Source: an uncultured Parasphingopyxis sp. (lineage in GTDB: Bacteria > Pseudomonadota > Alphaproteobacteria > Sphingomonadales > Sphingomonadaceae). Taken from it: a DNA stretch of 8,411 bases. This document shows positions 1 through 5,890 of this stretch, piece by piece; position 1 is the stretch's first letter; the number at the start of each line of letters is the position of its first letter. Made by a program: the position numbers and the translations under genes. The DNA lies in assembly GCA_905479515.1 (NCBI GenBank), contig CAJQMX010000092.1, forward strand, positions 1 to 8,411. The letters run 5' to 3'. A model generated the notes under the pieces. It ran no database searches. It was not told the origin of the DNA and saw only the letters and a list, made by a program, of their open reading frames with translations.

Positions 1-12
1 ATGATCGGCCAT
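1..12 (-). CDS. Start of the next operon gene (only MADH visible)
   Basis: Only the first four codons (ATG GCC GAT CAT, M-A-D-H) lie in the window; the gene runs off the left edge on the minus strand. The start is supported by a good Shine-Dalgarno sequence, AAAGGAG, at 27-21, 8 nt before the ATG. It follows the glutathione S-transferase stop by 36 nt in the same direction, so it is probably the sixth gene of the TetR-controlled operon. Nothing can be said about its product. Confidence 0.5.
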
Positions 13-20
13 GGATAACT

Positions 21-27
21 CTCCTTT
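21..27 (-). promoter_or_regulatory. Ribosome binding site of the truncated gene at the left edge
   Basis: The minus strand reads AAAGGAG here, complementary to the 3' end of 16S rRNA, with an 8-nt spacer to the ATG at 12. It is the main reason for calling a gene start at the edge. Confidence 0.5.
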
Positions 28-48
28 GCATGGTGTGGAGGTTCGGAG

Positions 49-696
49 TCAGTCCCGATCCGGCGCGCCTAGCGGGTAGAGGTGGAGATAGGGACGGGCG
101 TCCTCGACGCAGCGGTTGACCGAGGGCAGTGCGAGAAGTTCGGCGCGCAGCGCTGCCAGTCGCGGGCAATCGGCGGGAATGCGTTCGACCCAGTCGGCGT
201 AGAACAGGGACGGCGCAGCGGCGCAAGTGGCCAGCGAGACATGGCCGGGAAATGGGTTTTCGGCGAGCCAGTTCTCGATCCATGCATAGGAGCGTTTGAG
301 ACCCGCGCTCGCTGCTTCGAGCAATTTTGGATCAGGGTTTTCAGGGTCCGCGATATAGGCGAGGACCGCCTGCTGCTGTGCACCCATCACATAATTGTCG
401 AAGATGCGGTCGAGCATTCGCACGGTTACCGCCTCGCGTGGATCTGCCGGAACCAGCCCCGCTGCCTTTTCCTGCGTTGCCGCGAGATATTCGATGATCG
501 CGGTCGCTTCGACGATCACGGTATCGCCGTCGCGGAGCACCGGAAATTTGCCCGCCGGATGGGCGTACTGGACGAAGGCATGATTTTCCGGATTTTCTTG
601 GTCGATCATGCGGAATTCGAACGGGATGTTGCAGGCGTAGAAAGGGATCAGTCCCTTCCATGTGTAGGACGAGAAAGTGTGTCCATAGAGTTCCAT
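49..696 (-). CDS. Glutathione S-transferase family protein
   Basis: A 215-residue cytosolic GST, the usual length for the family. The N-terminal thioredoxin-fold half (about residues 1-77) begins MELYGHTFSSY, with a Ser/Tyr cluster at 9-11 where the glutathione-activating residue normally lies. It continues with the cis-proline loop (GKFPVL, Pro52) and the glutathione-contacting VEATAIIEYL segment (62-71). The remainder is the all-helical C-terminal domain. An in-frame ATG at 861 would add 55 residues, but that stretch lies inside the upstream gene and is unlike any GST. The ATG at 696 is preceded by a perfect AAGGAGG seven bases away. The gene starts 2 nt after the PhnB-like gene stops. The family conjugates glutathione to electrophiles or acts as a thiol transferase; the substrate here is unknown. 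Its place beside two VOC proteins fits detoxification of a reactive compound. Confidence 0.9.
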   Translation of the reverse strand: MELYGHTFSSYTWKGLIPFYACNIPFEFRMIDQENPENHAFVQYAHPAGKFPVLRDGDTVIVEATAIIEYLAATQEKAAGLVPADPREAVTVRMLDRIFDNYVMGAQQQAVLAYIADPENPDPKLLEAASAGLKRSYAWIENWLAENPFPGHVSLATCAAAPSLFYADWVERIPADCPRLAALRAELLALPSVNRCVEDARPYLHLYPLGAPDRD

Positions 697-698
697 CT

Positions 699-1190
699 CT
701 ATACCTCCTTCAACGTCGCTTCGATTGCGGCGATATCGATCTTGGTCATCGTCATCATAGCTTCCATCGCGCGTTTGGCAGCTGCGCGATCCGGATTGCT
801 GATCGCCTGCATCAACAGGCGGGGGGTGATCTGCCAGTGCAGCCCATATTTGTCGCGGCACCAGCCACAGGCACTTTCCGCACCGCCATCCGCGATCAGG
901 GCGTTCCAGTAGCGATCGGTTTCTTCCTGCGTGTCGGTATAGACTTGAAAGGAAATTGCCTCATTGAACTGAAATGCGGGTCCGCCGTTCAATCCCAGGA
1001 AAGCACTGCCGAGAAGCGTGAATTCAACCGTTATGACATCGCCTGCCTTGCCGTCCGGCCAGTCCGTTGTGGAGCGATTAACCGCGCCGACGGACGAATC
1101 CGGAAAAATGGATGCGTAGAAGTTCGCCGCTTCCTCCGCCTTGCCGTCAAACCAGAGGCAGGGGGCCATCTTTGTGGAAATATCGGGCAT
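699..1190 (-). CDS. PhnB-like VOC family protein
   Basis: A 163-residue protein of the PhnB / '3-demethylubiquinone-9 3-methyltransferase-like' branch of the vicinal oxygen chelate superfamily. Despite that domain name, such proteins are generally not shown to be methyltransferases. Visible family features are the opening PCLWFDGKAEEAANFY (10-25), LNGGPAFQFNEAISF (67-81) and the CGWCRDKYGLHWQI segment (108-121), which matches the family's W-x-D-xYGLxWQ motif. The C-terminal helix is Met/Ala-rich. The ATG at 1190 shares one base with the TAA of the upstream VOC gene (TAATG), so translation is probably coupled; a purine-rich AAGGGG lies just upstream. It ends 2 nt before the GST. The reaction is unknown, though VOC members typically act on small metabolites or bind reactive compounds through a metal site. 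Confidence 0.88.
   Translation of the reverse strand: MPDISTKMAPCLWFDGKAEEAANFYASIFPDSSVGAVNRSTTDWPDGKAGDVITVEFTLLGSAFLGLNGGPAFQFNEAISFQVYTDTQEETDRYWNALIADGGAESACGWCRDKYGLHWQITPRLLMQAISNPDRAAAKRAMEAMMTMTKIDIAAIEATLKEV
703..709 (-). promoter_or_regulatory. Strong ribosome binding site fixing the GST start
   Basis: The minus strand reads AAGGAGG, a full-length anti-16S match, 7 nt upstream of the ATG at 696. It lies inside the last codons of the PhnB-like gene, so GST translation can initiate independently on the operon transcript. It argues against the 55-residue longer N-terminus open in the same frame. Confidence 0.85.
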
Positions 1191-1972
1191 TATTCCCCTT
1201 TCTTTCCGACCAGCGCGAAGGCTGCGCCTTGCGGATCGATGCCGTTCATCTGGAATTCCCCACCGGGAATTTCTGACGGTTCAAGCGTGACTTGTCCGCC
1301 ATTTGCCCTGACTGCCTCAACGGCGGCATCAATATTCGGCACACGGAAATAATAGGTCCATATGGACATCGGCACTTCATCGGGCTTGGTCATCATGGCA
1401 CCGATCATGAAATCATTCTGGCGGAGCATCTCATATTTTCCCATCGGGCCCATATCCATCTCGCCGTCCTTCTTCCATCCGAACTGGCCGGTGTAGAATG
1501 CCATCGCTGCACCTTGATCGCTGGTCATCAGCTCGTTCCAGGCGCAATGGCCGACCATCGGTTCTTTGGCGGCAAAGCTGCTGCTTTCTTCGTTCGAAAA
1601 GCCGCGCATGATATAAAATGCCGTGCCCTGCGGATCGGTGACCATCGCAAATCGACCGATATCGGGAATGTCCGTTGGCGGGATATGTACGGAACCGCCT
1701 GCCGTCTTGATCGCTTCGGCTTGCGCATCAACATCATCGACGCCGATATAGCCGAGCCAGCCGGGCCGGGCGCCGCCCTGCTTCATCTCATCGGTCAGCT
1801 CCATCATGCCAGCGATTTGCGTGCCGCCGATCGAGAAGAGGGTATAGGGCATGTCCGGTTGGCCCGAAGTCTCGCCCGTCCAGCCGATTAGTGCGCCGTA
1901 GAATTGCGCTGCGGCTGTGGCGTCGGTCGTGAGCAGTTCGTACCAGATAAAGTCGCCATGCTTGTTGGCCAT
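1190..1972 (-). CDS. Two-domain VOC (glyoxalase/bleomycin-resistance fold) protein
   Basis: A 260-residue protein made of two tandem VOC modules, resembling the Cfp30B-type glyoxalase-like family. The repeat is visible by eye: WYELLTTD (10-17) and AAAQFY in module 1 match WNELMTSD (145-152) and AAMAFY in module 2. DPQGTAFYIM (113-122) likewise matches DPQGAAFALV (246-255). A short linker (about 124-138) separates them. The frame also opens at a TTG at 1978, but that codon sits only 1 nt from the AGGAG at 1984-1980. The ATG at 1972 has ideal 7-nt spacing, so I place the start there. It follows the DUF1428 gene by 23 nt and overlaps the PhnB-like gene by 1 nt. The function is inferred only as small-molecule binding or conversion; the substrate is unknown. 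Confidence 0.9.
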   Translation of the reverse strand: MANKHGDFIWYELLTTDATAAAQFYGALIGWTGETSGQPDMPYTLFSIGGTQIAGMMELTDEMKQGGARPGWLGYIGVDDVDAQAEAIKTAGGSVHIPPTDIPDIGRFAMVTDPQGTAFYIMRGFSNEESSSFAAKEPMVGHCAWNELMTSDQGAAMAFYTGQFGWKKDGEMDMGPMGKYEMLRQNDFMIGAMMTKPDEVPMSIWTYYFRVPNIDAAVEAVRANGGQVTLEPSEIPGGEFQMNGIDPQGAAFALVGKKGE

Positions 1973-1979
1973 TTTCAAT

Positions 1980-1984
1980 CTCCT
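1980..1984 (-). promoter_or_regulatory. Ribosome binding site choosing ATG 1972 over TTG 1978
   Basis: The minus strand reads AGGAG, then ATTGAAA, then ATG. Spacing is 7 nt to the ATG and only 1 nt to the in-frame TTG, so the protein starts MANKHG. Confidence 0.75.
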
Positions 1985-1995
1985 ATGCCTTGTGC

Positions 1996-2379
1996 TTATT
2001 TCTCGAGGGTGACGACGGGCGAAAAGCCGCCGAAAATCATGCGCTTGCCGTCAAAGGGCATCGGGTTTTTCTCGGGATCCATCCGGGGATCAGCCTTTTC
2101 AGGATTGGTCATCATCTCTTCCATTTTCGCGAAAGCCGCATTGCGCGTGGCTTTGTCTGGCCACTCGACCCATGAAAAGATGACGCTTTCATTGTCTTCC
2201 GCTTTTACGGCTCTGCGGAAATCTGTTGTTTTGCCATCCGGCACATCGTCTCCCCAGCACTCCACGATGCGTGTCGCGCCCATTTCCAGGAACATGGCGT
2301 CGGCAGTTTCGGCGTGATCGGTAAAGGCCTGCTTCTTGGCGGTGGGGCAGGCGATAACGAAACCGTCGATATAAGACAT
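1996..2379 (-). CDS. DUF1428 (YbaA-like) family protein
   Basis: A 127-residue protein, full length for DUF1428, the family of E. coli YbaA. It carries the characteristic start MSYIDGFVIACP, the ATRIVECWGDDVPDGKTTDF core (35-54), FRRAVKAED, the FSWVEWPDK strand (68-76), and the C-terminal PFDGKRMIFGGF (109-119). The fold is a dimeric ferredoxin-like alpha/beta barrel; no enzymatic activity is firmly established for the family. Its ATG at 2379 shares one base with the tetR stop (TGATG), and AGGAG at 2391-2387 gives 7-nt spacing, so it is the first structural gene behind the regulator. Neighbouring VOC and GST genes suggest a role in handling a reactive compound, but this is inference. Confidence 0.9.
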   Translation of the reverse strand: MSYIDGFVIACPTAKKQAFTDHAETADAMFLEMGATRIVECWGDDVPDGKTTDFRRAVKAEDNESVIFSWVEWPDKATRNAAFAKMEEMMTNPEKADPRMDPEKNPMPFDGKRMIFGGFSPVVTLEK

Positions 2380-3002
2380 CAGCTTTCTCCTCTTTCGAAA
2401 ATCAACTCAAAATAGCGTTTCAGGTGCATCAGCGCGTCGCGGGCCATGTCAGCGCCGCCGCCTGCCTTGGCGAGCACGAACCCGCCCTGGATCACCGTTT
2501 GGATGTGGAGAGCAAGGCTGGCTGCGTTCAAATCGGTCAAATTGCACTGGGTGAGCGCCGCCTCGATATCCGCTTCCAGTGCTGATGCGTTTCCGGCGAT
2601 GCTCGACCCGCACGCCGCGCGAATTGCTACACTGGTGCGAAACGCTTCCTGCACCATGGTTCCAGCGACGCAGCTGAAACTTTCAACCGGCCCGCCGATC
2701 AAGGCGATGCGCAGATCGATATAGCCGAGGACCCGCTCAACCGGATCCTCAAGCTGATGATAGGGAGCGTTGGCAAAAAACTGACTGGTGCTGGCGGACC
2801 AATATTCAGCCGCCGCAACGCCAAGTGCTTCCTTCGACGCGAAATGGTGGAAAAACGCGCCTTTGGTCACCCCGGCTTCGACACAGAGCTGCTCGACGGA
2901 GGTTCCCGCATAGCCTTGCGTGCGGATGATTTTCACGGCTGCTTCCAGCAATTTGTCACGCGCATTGGCTGGGGCAGGGCGAAAGGGCTGATTCGGTATC
3001 AT
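2379..3002 (-). CDS. TetR/AcrR family transcriptional regulator of the VOC-GST operon
   Basis: A 207-residue regulator with the typical TetR layout. The N-terminal DNA-binding domain holds a helix-turn-helix at about 34-60 (TSVEQLCVEAGVTKGAFFHHF, then SKEAL), followed by an all-helical ligand-binding and dimerisation domain. A Cys at 111 in SFSCVAGTMVQEAF lies in the part of the fold where related repressors bind ligand; whether it senses electrophiles is unknown. The frame extends to a TTG at 3047, but the added residues are not TetR-like and would run through the operator. The ATG at 3002 is preferred even though no Shine-Dalgarno sequence precedes it. The stop overlaps the DUF1428 ATG by one base, making it the first gene of the operon. 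The near-perfect palindrome just upstream indicates autorepression. Confidence 0.92.
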   Translation of the reverse strand: MIPNQPFRPAPANARDKLLEAAVKIIRTQGYAGTSVEQLCVEAGVTKGAFFHHFASKEALGVAAAEYWSASTSQFFANAPYHQLEDPVERVLGYIDLRIALIGGPVESFSCVAGTMVQEAFRTSVAIRAACGSSIAGNASALEADIEAALTQCNLTDLNAASLALHIQTVIQGGFVLAKAGGGADMARDALMHLKRYFELIFERGES

Positions 3003-3008
3003 GAGACG

Positions 3009-3037
3009 TCGATACCGACCGGTTGGTATGTTTGCAA
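3009..3037 (-). promoter_or_regulatory. Candidate tetR operon promoter, possibly leaderless
   Basis: On the minus strand TTGCAA (3037-3032; 4 of 6 matches to TTGACA) and TATCGA (3014-3009; 3 of 6 matches to TATAAT) are separated by exactly 17 bp. Start of transcription about 7 bp after the -10 would fall on the A of the ATG at 3002. This agrees with the absence of a ribosome binding site. The hexamers are imperfect, so confidence is modest. Confidence 0.4.
3012..3029. promoter_or_regulatory. Probable TetR operator palindrome
   Basis: ATACCGACCGGTTGGTAT is an 18-bp dyad with 16 of 18 positions symmetric (the exception is one G/T pair), centred between 3020 and 3021. Its ACC-GACCGGT-type core resembles operators of other TetR repressors. 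It lies 10 bp upstream of the tetR ATG and overlaps the proposed -10 and spacer, where a bound repressor would block RNA polymerase. That this protein binds it is inferred. Confidence 0.75.
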
Positions 3038-3092
3038 GAGAGCTCAAATTAGCGAGCGGGAAAGTGCAGTGTCGCTGCTCAAAATAAACCGG

Positions 3093-5309
3093 TTATTGGT
3101 TTGGACGTTCGCTTTGGTTTGCGCCGTTTTTGGCGGGTTCGCCCATCCGCTCCAGCTCATCGAGCCGGCGACGCGTTTCTGCGTTGGGCTCAACGTCCAC
3201 GCCATCTCCGTCAACCGTAATGCGTGCTCCGCCGATTGGAGTGTCGATCTCTACACTGCCATCAGGTTTGATCGCTACGACGGTGTCGTCTGGTGCAGGT
3301 TCGTCCGGCGGAGCGGCGGGCCGTGGTTGCGGTCTCGGTGCAGCGCCGGGGATCGCGCCCGCCATAAAGGCACGCCAGATGCGGGCAGGCGCTCCGCCGC
3401 CGCTCGCACGGCCCAGCGGGCTGTTGTCATCATTGCCGATCCAGACACCGACGACGAGATCGCCCGCAAAGCCGACAAACAGCGCGTCGCGGCTATCTTG
3501 CGTGGTTCCCGTTTTGCCGAAGGCCGGGATCGCCAGTCGCGCGGCCGTCCCGGTGCCATTGGTGATGACCATCCCCAGCATATCGAGCAGTTGTTCGCGA
3601 TGGCGGCTGCTGATCACAGGCCGGGTGTCGAACAGCCACTCGAAAAAGCCGCGCCGGCCCTGGGTGATGCCATGCGGTACGACCGGTGTCTCGCCATTGG
3701 CAACCGCCGCATAGGCCGTTGTCAGCTCCAGCAGCGTCATCTCACCGCTGCCCAGTGCCACGCTCGCATTGGCGGGGAATTCGCGGTCTACGCCCAATGT
3801 GCGGGCGGCTTCGGCAATCGCCTCGCTGCCGAGCTGCTGATACAGGCGAACGGCCACGACATTGCTTGAGCGGAAAAAGGCTTCCCGCAAAGTGATCGCG
3901 CCGCGATAGCGTCCACCGGAATTGACGGGTCTGTATTCACCGGTTTCGATCGGGCTGTCGTCAACCATGGTGTCGGGGGTCATGCCGCTTTGCAGGGCGG
4001 CCAGATAGACGAACAGCTTGAAGGTGGACCCTGGCTGGCGGGTTGCCTGGGTGGCACGATTAAACGGCGATGTCGCATAGTCGCGGCCGCCAACCATCGC
4101 CACGACTTCGCCATTGGTGCGCATGGCCACAAGAGCCATTTGTGCGCCACTGGGGACGTTGCTCCGTGTGACGCGTTCGGCCAGCGACTGCAGTTCCCAG
4201 TCAAGCGTTGTTCGGGCTTCGATGCTTTCATAGCCGGTTCCATAGGCCGCGCGCGCTTCGTCCTGGACCCATTCGGCGAAATGGCTGCCCCGCGGCATTT
4301 CCGGCGGCGGACGATGGTCCACGGTTGCTGGAACAACAGCATCCGCCTGTTCCTGTGTCAGATAGCCGGCATCGACCATCGCCGCGAGGACAACGCGCTC
4401 GCGTTCCTGCGCGCCTTCCAGATTGCTGGTCGGCGCAAGGCGGGAAGGGGCTCTGACAAGACCCGCCAGCATTGCCGCCTGTGTCAGTGTCAGATTTTCA
4501 GGATGGCGATAGAAATAATGGAGCGATGCGGCCCGCAGCCCATACACATTGTCGCCGAAATAGGCGTTCGACAGGTAGCGTTCGAGGATTTCATCCTTGG
4601 TCAGCCAGATTTCGAGCCAAAGCGCGATCGGCACTTCCTGAATCTTGCGAAACAGGGTTTGATCCGAATTGAGGTAAGTGAGCTTGGCGAGCTGCTGGGT
4701 GATGGTGCTGCCGCCATGGCGCGAGCTGGAAGTGAGGTTGGTCCATAAAGCGCGGAGGATACCGCGCGGATCAATACCCCAATGGTCTTCAAATCGCCGG
4801 TCTTCGATGGCCAGAAATGCATGCACAACATGCGGTGGAAGCTCTGCGATTTCGACCGGTCGGTCCATGACCGGACCCATCCGGGCAATGGGCGTGCCGT
4901 TTGAAGCTTGCAGGATCATGGGCGGCGGCACGAGCGGTTCGGCGGTGCGCGAAACCGGAGCAAAGATGGCGAGCCATGCGATCAACAGGAACAGGAAGAT
5001 CGCAAAGGCCCATGCCGCCCATTTCAGGATCAGCCAGCGGCGTTTCCGGCGTGGAGGCTGTAATGGGCCGTATTTCTCGCCATCGACCGGTGGCCCGCCT
5101 GTATCGTCCGGGTCACGGAAATCGAAATCATCGTCTGCGGGAAGCAGCATCTCCGGATCACGCGATAAAAATGGATCTTCTGCAGAGCGCTGTTCGGGAC
5201 TGCGCCGATAATAGGGATCGAATGCCGGGTCGTCGGCATAGGGTCCGATCAACCGGGATTGGCGGTCGTCATAGCTTTTGCGTGGGAAAGATATGTCATC
5301 ATCCGCCAT
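3093..5309 (-). CDS. Class A penicillin-binding protein (bifunctional transglycosylase/transpeptidase)
   Basis: A 738-residue inner-membrane enzyme that polymerises lipid II and cross-links peptidoglycan in the periplasm. Residues 1-90 are an Asp-rich cytoplasmic tail ending in a basic cluster (PPRRKRR). One membrane anchor follows (about 92-117). The GT51 domain has IEDRRFEDHWG (catalytic Glu169), GGSTITQQLAK (199-209), RKIQE (Glu225), LSNAYFG and QAAMLAGLVRAPS. The transpeptidase domain has the SxxK motif PGSTFK (nucleophile Ser428, Lys431), SSN (481-483) and KTGT (599-602). All catalytic residues are present. A Pro-rich linker (about 655-673) leads to a short tail. Length is moderate for the family, without the large insert of E. 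coli PBP1a. The ATG at 5309 has no Shine-Dalgarno sequence. The gene lies 59 nt behind nsrR on the same strand, but nothing links it functionally to NO. Confidence 0.95.
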   Translation of the reverse strand: MADDDISFPRKSYDDRQSRLIGPYADDPAFDPYYRRSPEQRSAEDPFLSRDPEMLLPADDDFDFRDPDDTGGPPVDGEKYGPLQPPRRKRRWLILKWAAWAFAIFLFLLIAWLAIFAPVSRTAEPLVPPPMILQASNGTPIARMGPVMDRPVEIAELPPHVVHAFLAIEDRRFEDHWGIDPRGILRALWTNLTSSSRHGGSTITQQLAKLTYLNSDQTLFRKIQEVPIALWLEIWLTKDEILERYLSNAYFGDNVYGLRAASLHYFYRHPENLTLTQAAMLAGLVRAPSRLAPTSNLEGAQERERVVLAAMVDAGYLTQEQADAVVPATVDHRPPPEMPRGSHFAEWVQDEARAAYGTGYESIEARTTLDWELQSLAERVTRSNVPSGAQMALVAMRTNGEVVAMVGGRDYATSPFNRATQATRQPGSTFKLFVYLAALQSGMTPDTMVDDSPIETGEYRPVNSGGRYRGAITLREAFFRSSNVVAVRLYQQLGSEAIAEAARTLGVDREFPANASVALGSGEMTLLELTTAYAAVANGETPVVPHGITQGRRGFFEWLFDTRPVISSRHREQLLDMLGMVITNGTGTAARLAIPAFGKTGTTQDSRDALFVGFAGDLVVGVWIGNDDNSPLGRASGGGAPARIWRAFMAGAIPGAAPRPQPRPAAPPDEPAPDDTVVAIKPDGSVEIDTPIGGARITVDGDGVDVEPNAETRRRLDELERMGEPAKNGANQSERPNQ

Positions 5310-5314
5310 GGTGT

Positions 5315-5320
5315 ATTATG
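5315..5320 (-). promoter_or_regulatory. Candidate -10 element for the penicillin-binding protein gene
   Basis: The minus strand reads CATAAT (5 of 6 matches to TATAAT), followed by ACACC and then the ATG at 5309. With no ribosome binding site and only 5 nt in between, the mRNA may be leaderless. No convincing -35 was found at 16-18 bp, which limits confidence. An 8-bp palindrome, GTATATAC (5320-5327), abuts it. Confidence 0.3.
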
Positions 5321-5368
5321 TATATACTACGCAAAGAATATTCATACCAGCCCGATTACTCGCATCTC

Positions 5369-5812
5369 TCAGATGGCAATGCTCGTTTCGTCAAGCAGTT
5401 GCCGGAACTCCCGTGGCTTTCGCACAAGGTCCGCGATTGTAAACTTGTCGAGATGAACGAGGAATTGCTCCACTGCGCCGCTCAGGGCATGTTTCAGCCC
5501 GCATACGGGCGTGACCACGCAAGTGTTCGTCTCGCTATCGAAGCATTCGACAAACTGTCCGGTTTCTTCCATTTGGCGGACGAGAGCTCCGACATTGATC
5601 TCGTCTGCGGCCCGGGCAAGGCGCAGCCCGCCATTTCGGCCGCGCTGGCTATCAATGAAGCCGAACATTGCCAGGCGCTGGACGACCTTCATCACATGGT
5701 TGCGTGATATTCCATAGCCATCTGCGATTGCATCAATCGTCTGCCGCTCATCGCTGACCGCCAGCTGCATCAGCACGCGCAGCGCATAATCCGTTTGAAC
5801 CGTCATTCTCAT
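5369..5812 (-). CDS. nsrR: Rrf2 family nitric-oxide-sensing repressor NsrR
   Basis: A 147-residue Rrf2 regulator, the normal length. The winged helix-turn-helix spans about 24-68, including YGISRNHVMKVVQRL and the wing RGRNGGLRL. The C-terminal half follows NsrR closely: three cysteines (Cys90, Cys98, Cys104, the last two in TCVVTPVCGLK), then the dimerisation helix and LDKFTIADLV (121-130). Asp8 in the first helix matches the aspartate that completes the [4Fe-4S] ligand set in Streptomyces NsrR. By family knowledge, NO destroys the cluster and releases repression. Gene order agrees: it diverges from a globin and YeaR operon. No Shine-Dalgarno sequence precedes the ATG at 5812; an ATG at 5806 is a possible alternative. 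Other Rrf2 members (IscR, RirA) fit less well because of the ITP/VTPxCxLK-type motif and the neighbours. Confidence 0.9.
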   Translation of the reverse strand: MRMTVQTDYALRVLMQLAVSDERQTIDAIADGYGISRNHVMKVVQRLAMFGFIDSQRGRNGGLRLARAADEINVGALVRQMEETGQFVECFDSETNTCVVTPVCGLKHALSGAVEQFLVHLDKFTIADLVRKPREFRQLLDETSIAI

Positions 5813-5833
5813 TAAAGAAGCATATTATATATT
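5813..5833 (-). promoter_or_regulatory. nsrR promoter region with -10 and candidate operator copy 1
   Basis: The minus strand contains a perfect TATAAT (5829-5824), 11 nt before the nsrR ATG. The surrounding 21 bp ends in TTTA directly before the ATG. It matches 16 of 21 positions of a plus-strand element at 5860-5880 in front of the globin gene. Read on the plus strand, AAGAAGCATAT (5815-5825) matches 9 of 11 positions of the NsrR half-site AAGATGCATTT as known from enterobacteria. Autoregulation by NsrR is inferred. Confidence 0.45.
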
Positions 5834-5853
5834 GTATTTACCGGCAAGGATGA

Positions 5854-5880
5854 TAAACAAATATATGAAATACCTGTTTA
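5854..5880 (+). promoter_or_regulatory. Candidate operator/promoter copy 2 upstream of the globin operon
   Basis: A 27-bp imperfect dyad with outer arms TAAACA (5854-5859) and TGTTTA (5875-5880) and 10 of 13 positions pairing. Its right part (5860-5880) is the second copy of the element at 5813-5833, facing the opposite gene. It ends at the globin Shine-Dalgarno sequence, so a bound repressor could block transcription. A TATATG at 5862-5867 could serve as the -10, but the best -35 (TTTACC, 5837-5842) is spaced 19 bp away, so the promoter assignment is weak. Confidence 0.4.
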
Positions 5881-5884
5881 GGAG
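5880..5884 (+). promoter_or_regulatory. Ribosome binding site deciding the globin start
   Basis: AGGAG lies 6 nt from the ATG at 5891 but only 3 nt from the adjacent in-frame ATG at 5888. The second ATG is therefore preferred; the difference is a single methionine. Confidence 0.6.
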
Positions 5885-5890
5885 TCGATG

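Noticed and set aside
697..861. Extended N-terminus for the GST from the ATG at 861
   Set aside because: The added residues are low-complexity Asp/Arg-rich, lie within the upstream gene, and are contradicted by the perfect AAGGAGG before the ATG at 696.
82..912. Long plus-strand open frame opposite the GST and PhnB-like genes
   Set aside because: Its translation resembles no known family and is a shadow of two clear minus-strand genes with good ribosome binding sites.
3086..3102. Small stem AAACC/GGTTT at the end of the penicillin-binding protein gene, followed on the minus strand by ATTTT
   Set aside because: Only 5 AT-leaning base pairs and a short T-run; too weak to call a terminator.
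2757..3869. Long plus-strand open frame opposite tetR and the penicillin-binding protein gene
   Set aside because: It spans two unrelated genes and the tetR operator, its composition is Arg/Ala-rich, and the opposite strand encodes intact catalytic motifs.
4851..4868. Second TetR operator-like sequence (ACCGACCGGT on the minus strand) inside the penicillin-binding protein gene
   Set aside because: Only 13 of 18 positions match the real palindrome, the outer arms are lost, and the bases encode MDRPVEI in a conserved reading frame, so coincidence is likely.
5310..5330. Possible third copy of the 21-bp NsrR-locus element before the penicillin-binding protein gene
   Set aside because: The resemblance needs gaps and comes mostly from shared TATAT runs; it does not support NsrR control of the gene.
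5336..5343. GAATATTC palindrome between nsrR and the penicillin-binding protein gene
   Set aside because: An 8-bp AT-rich palindrome is expected by chance and extends no further.
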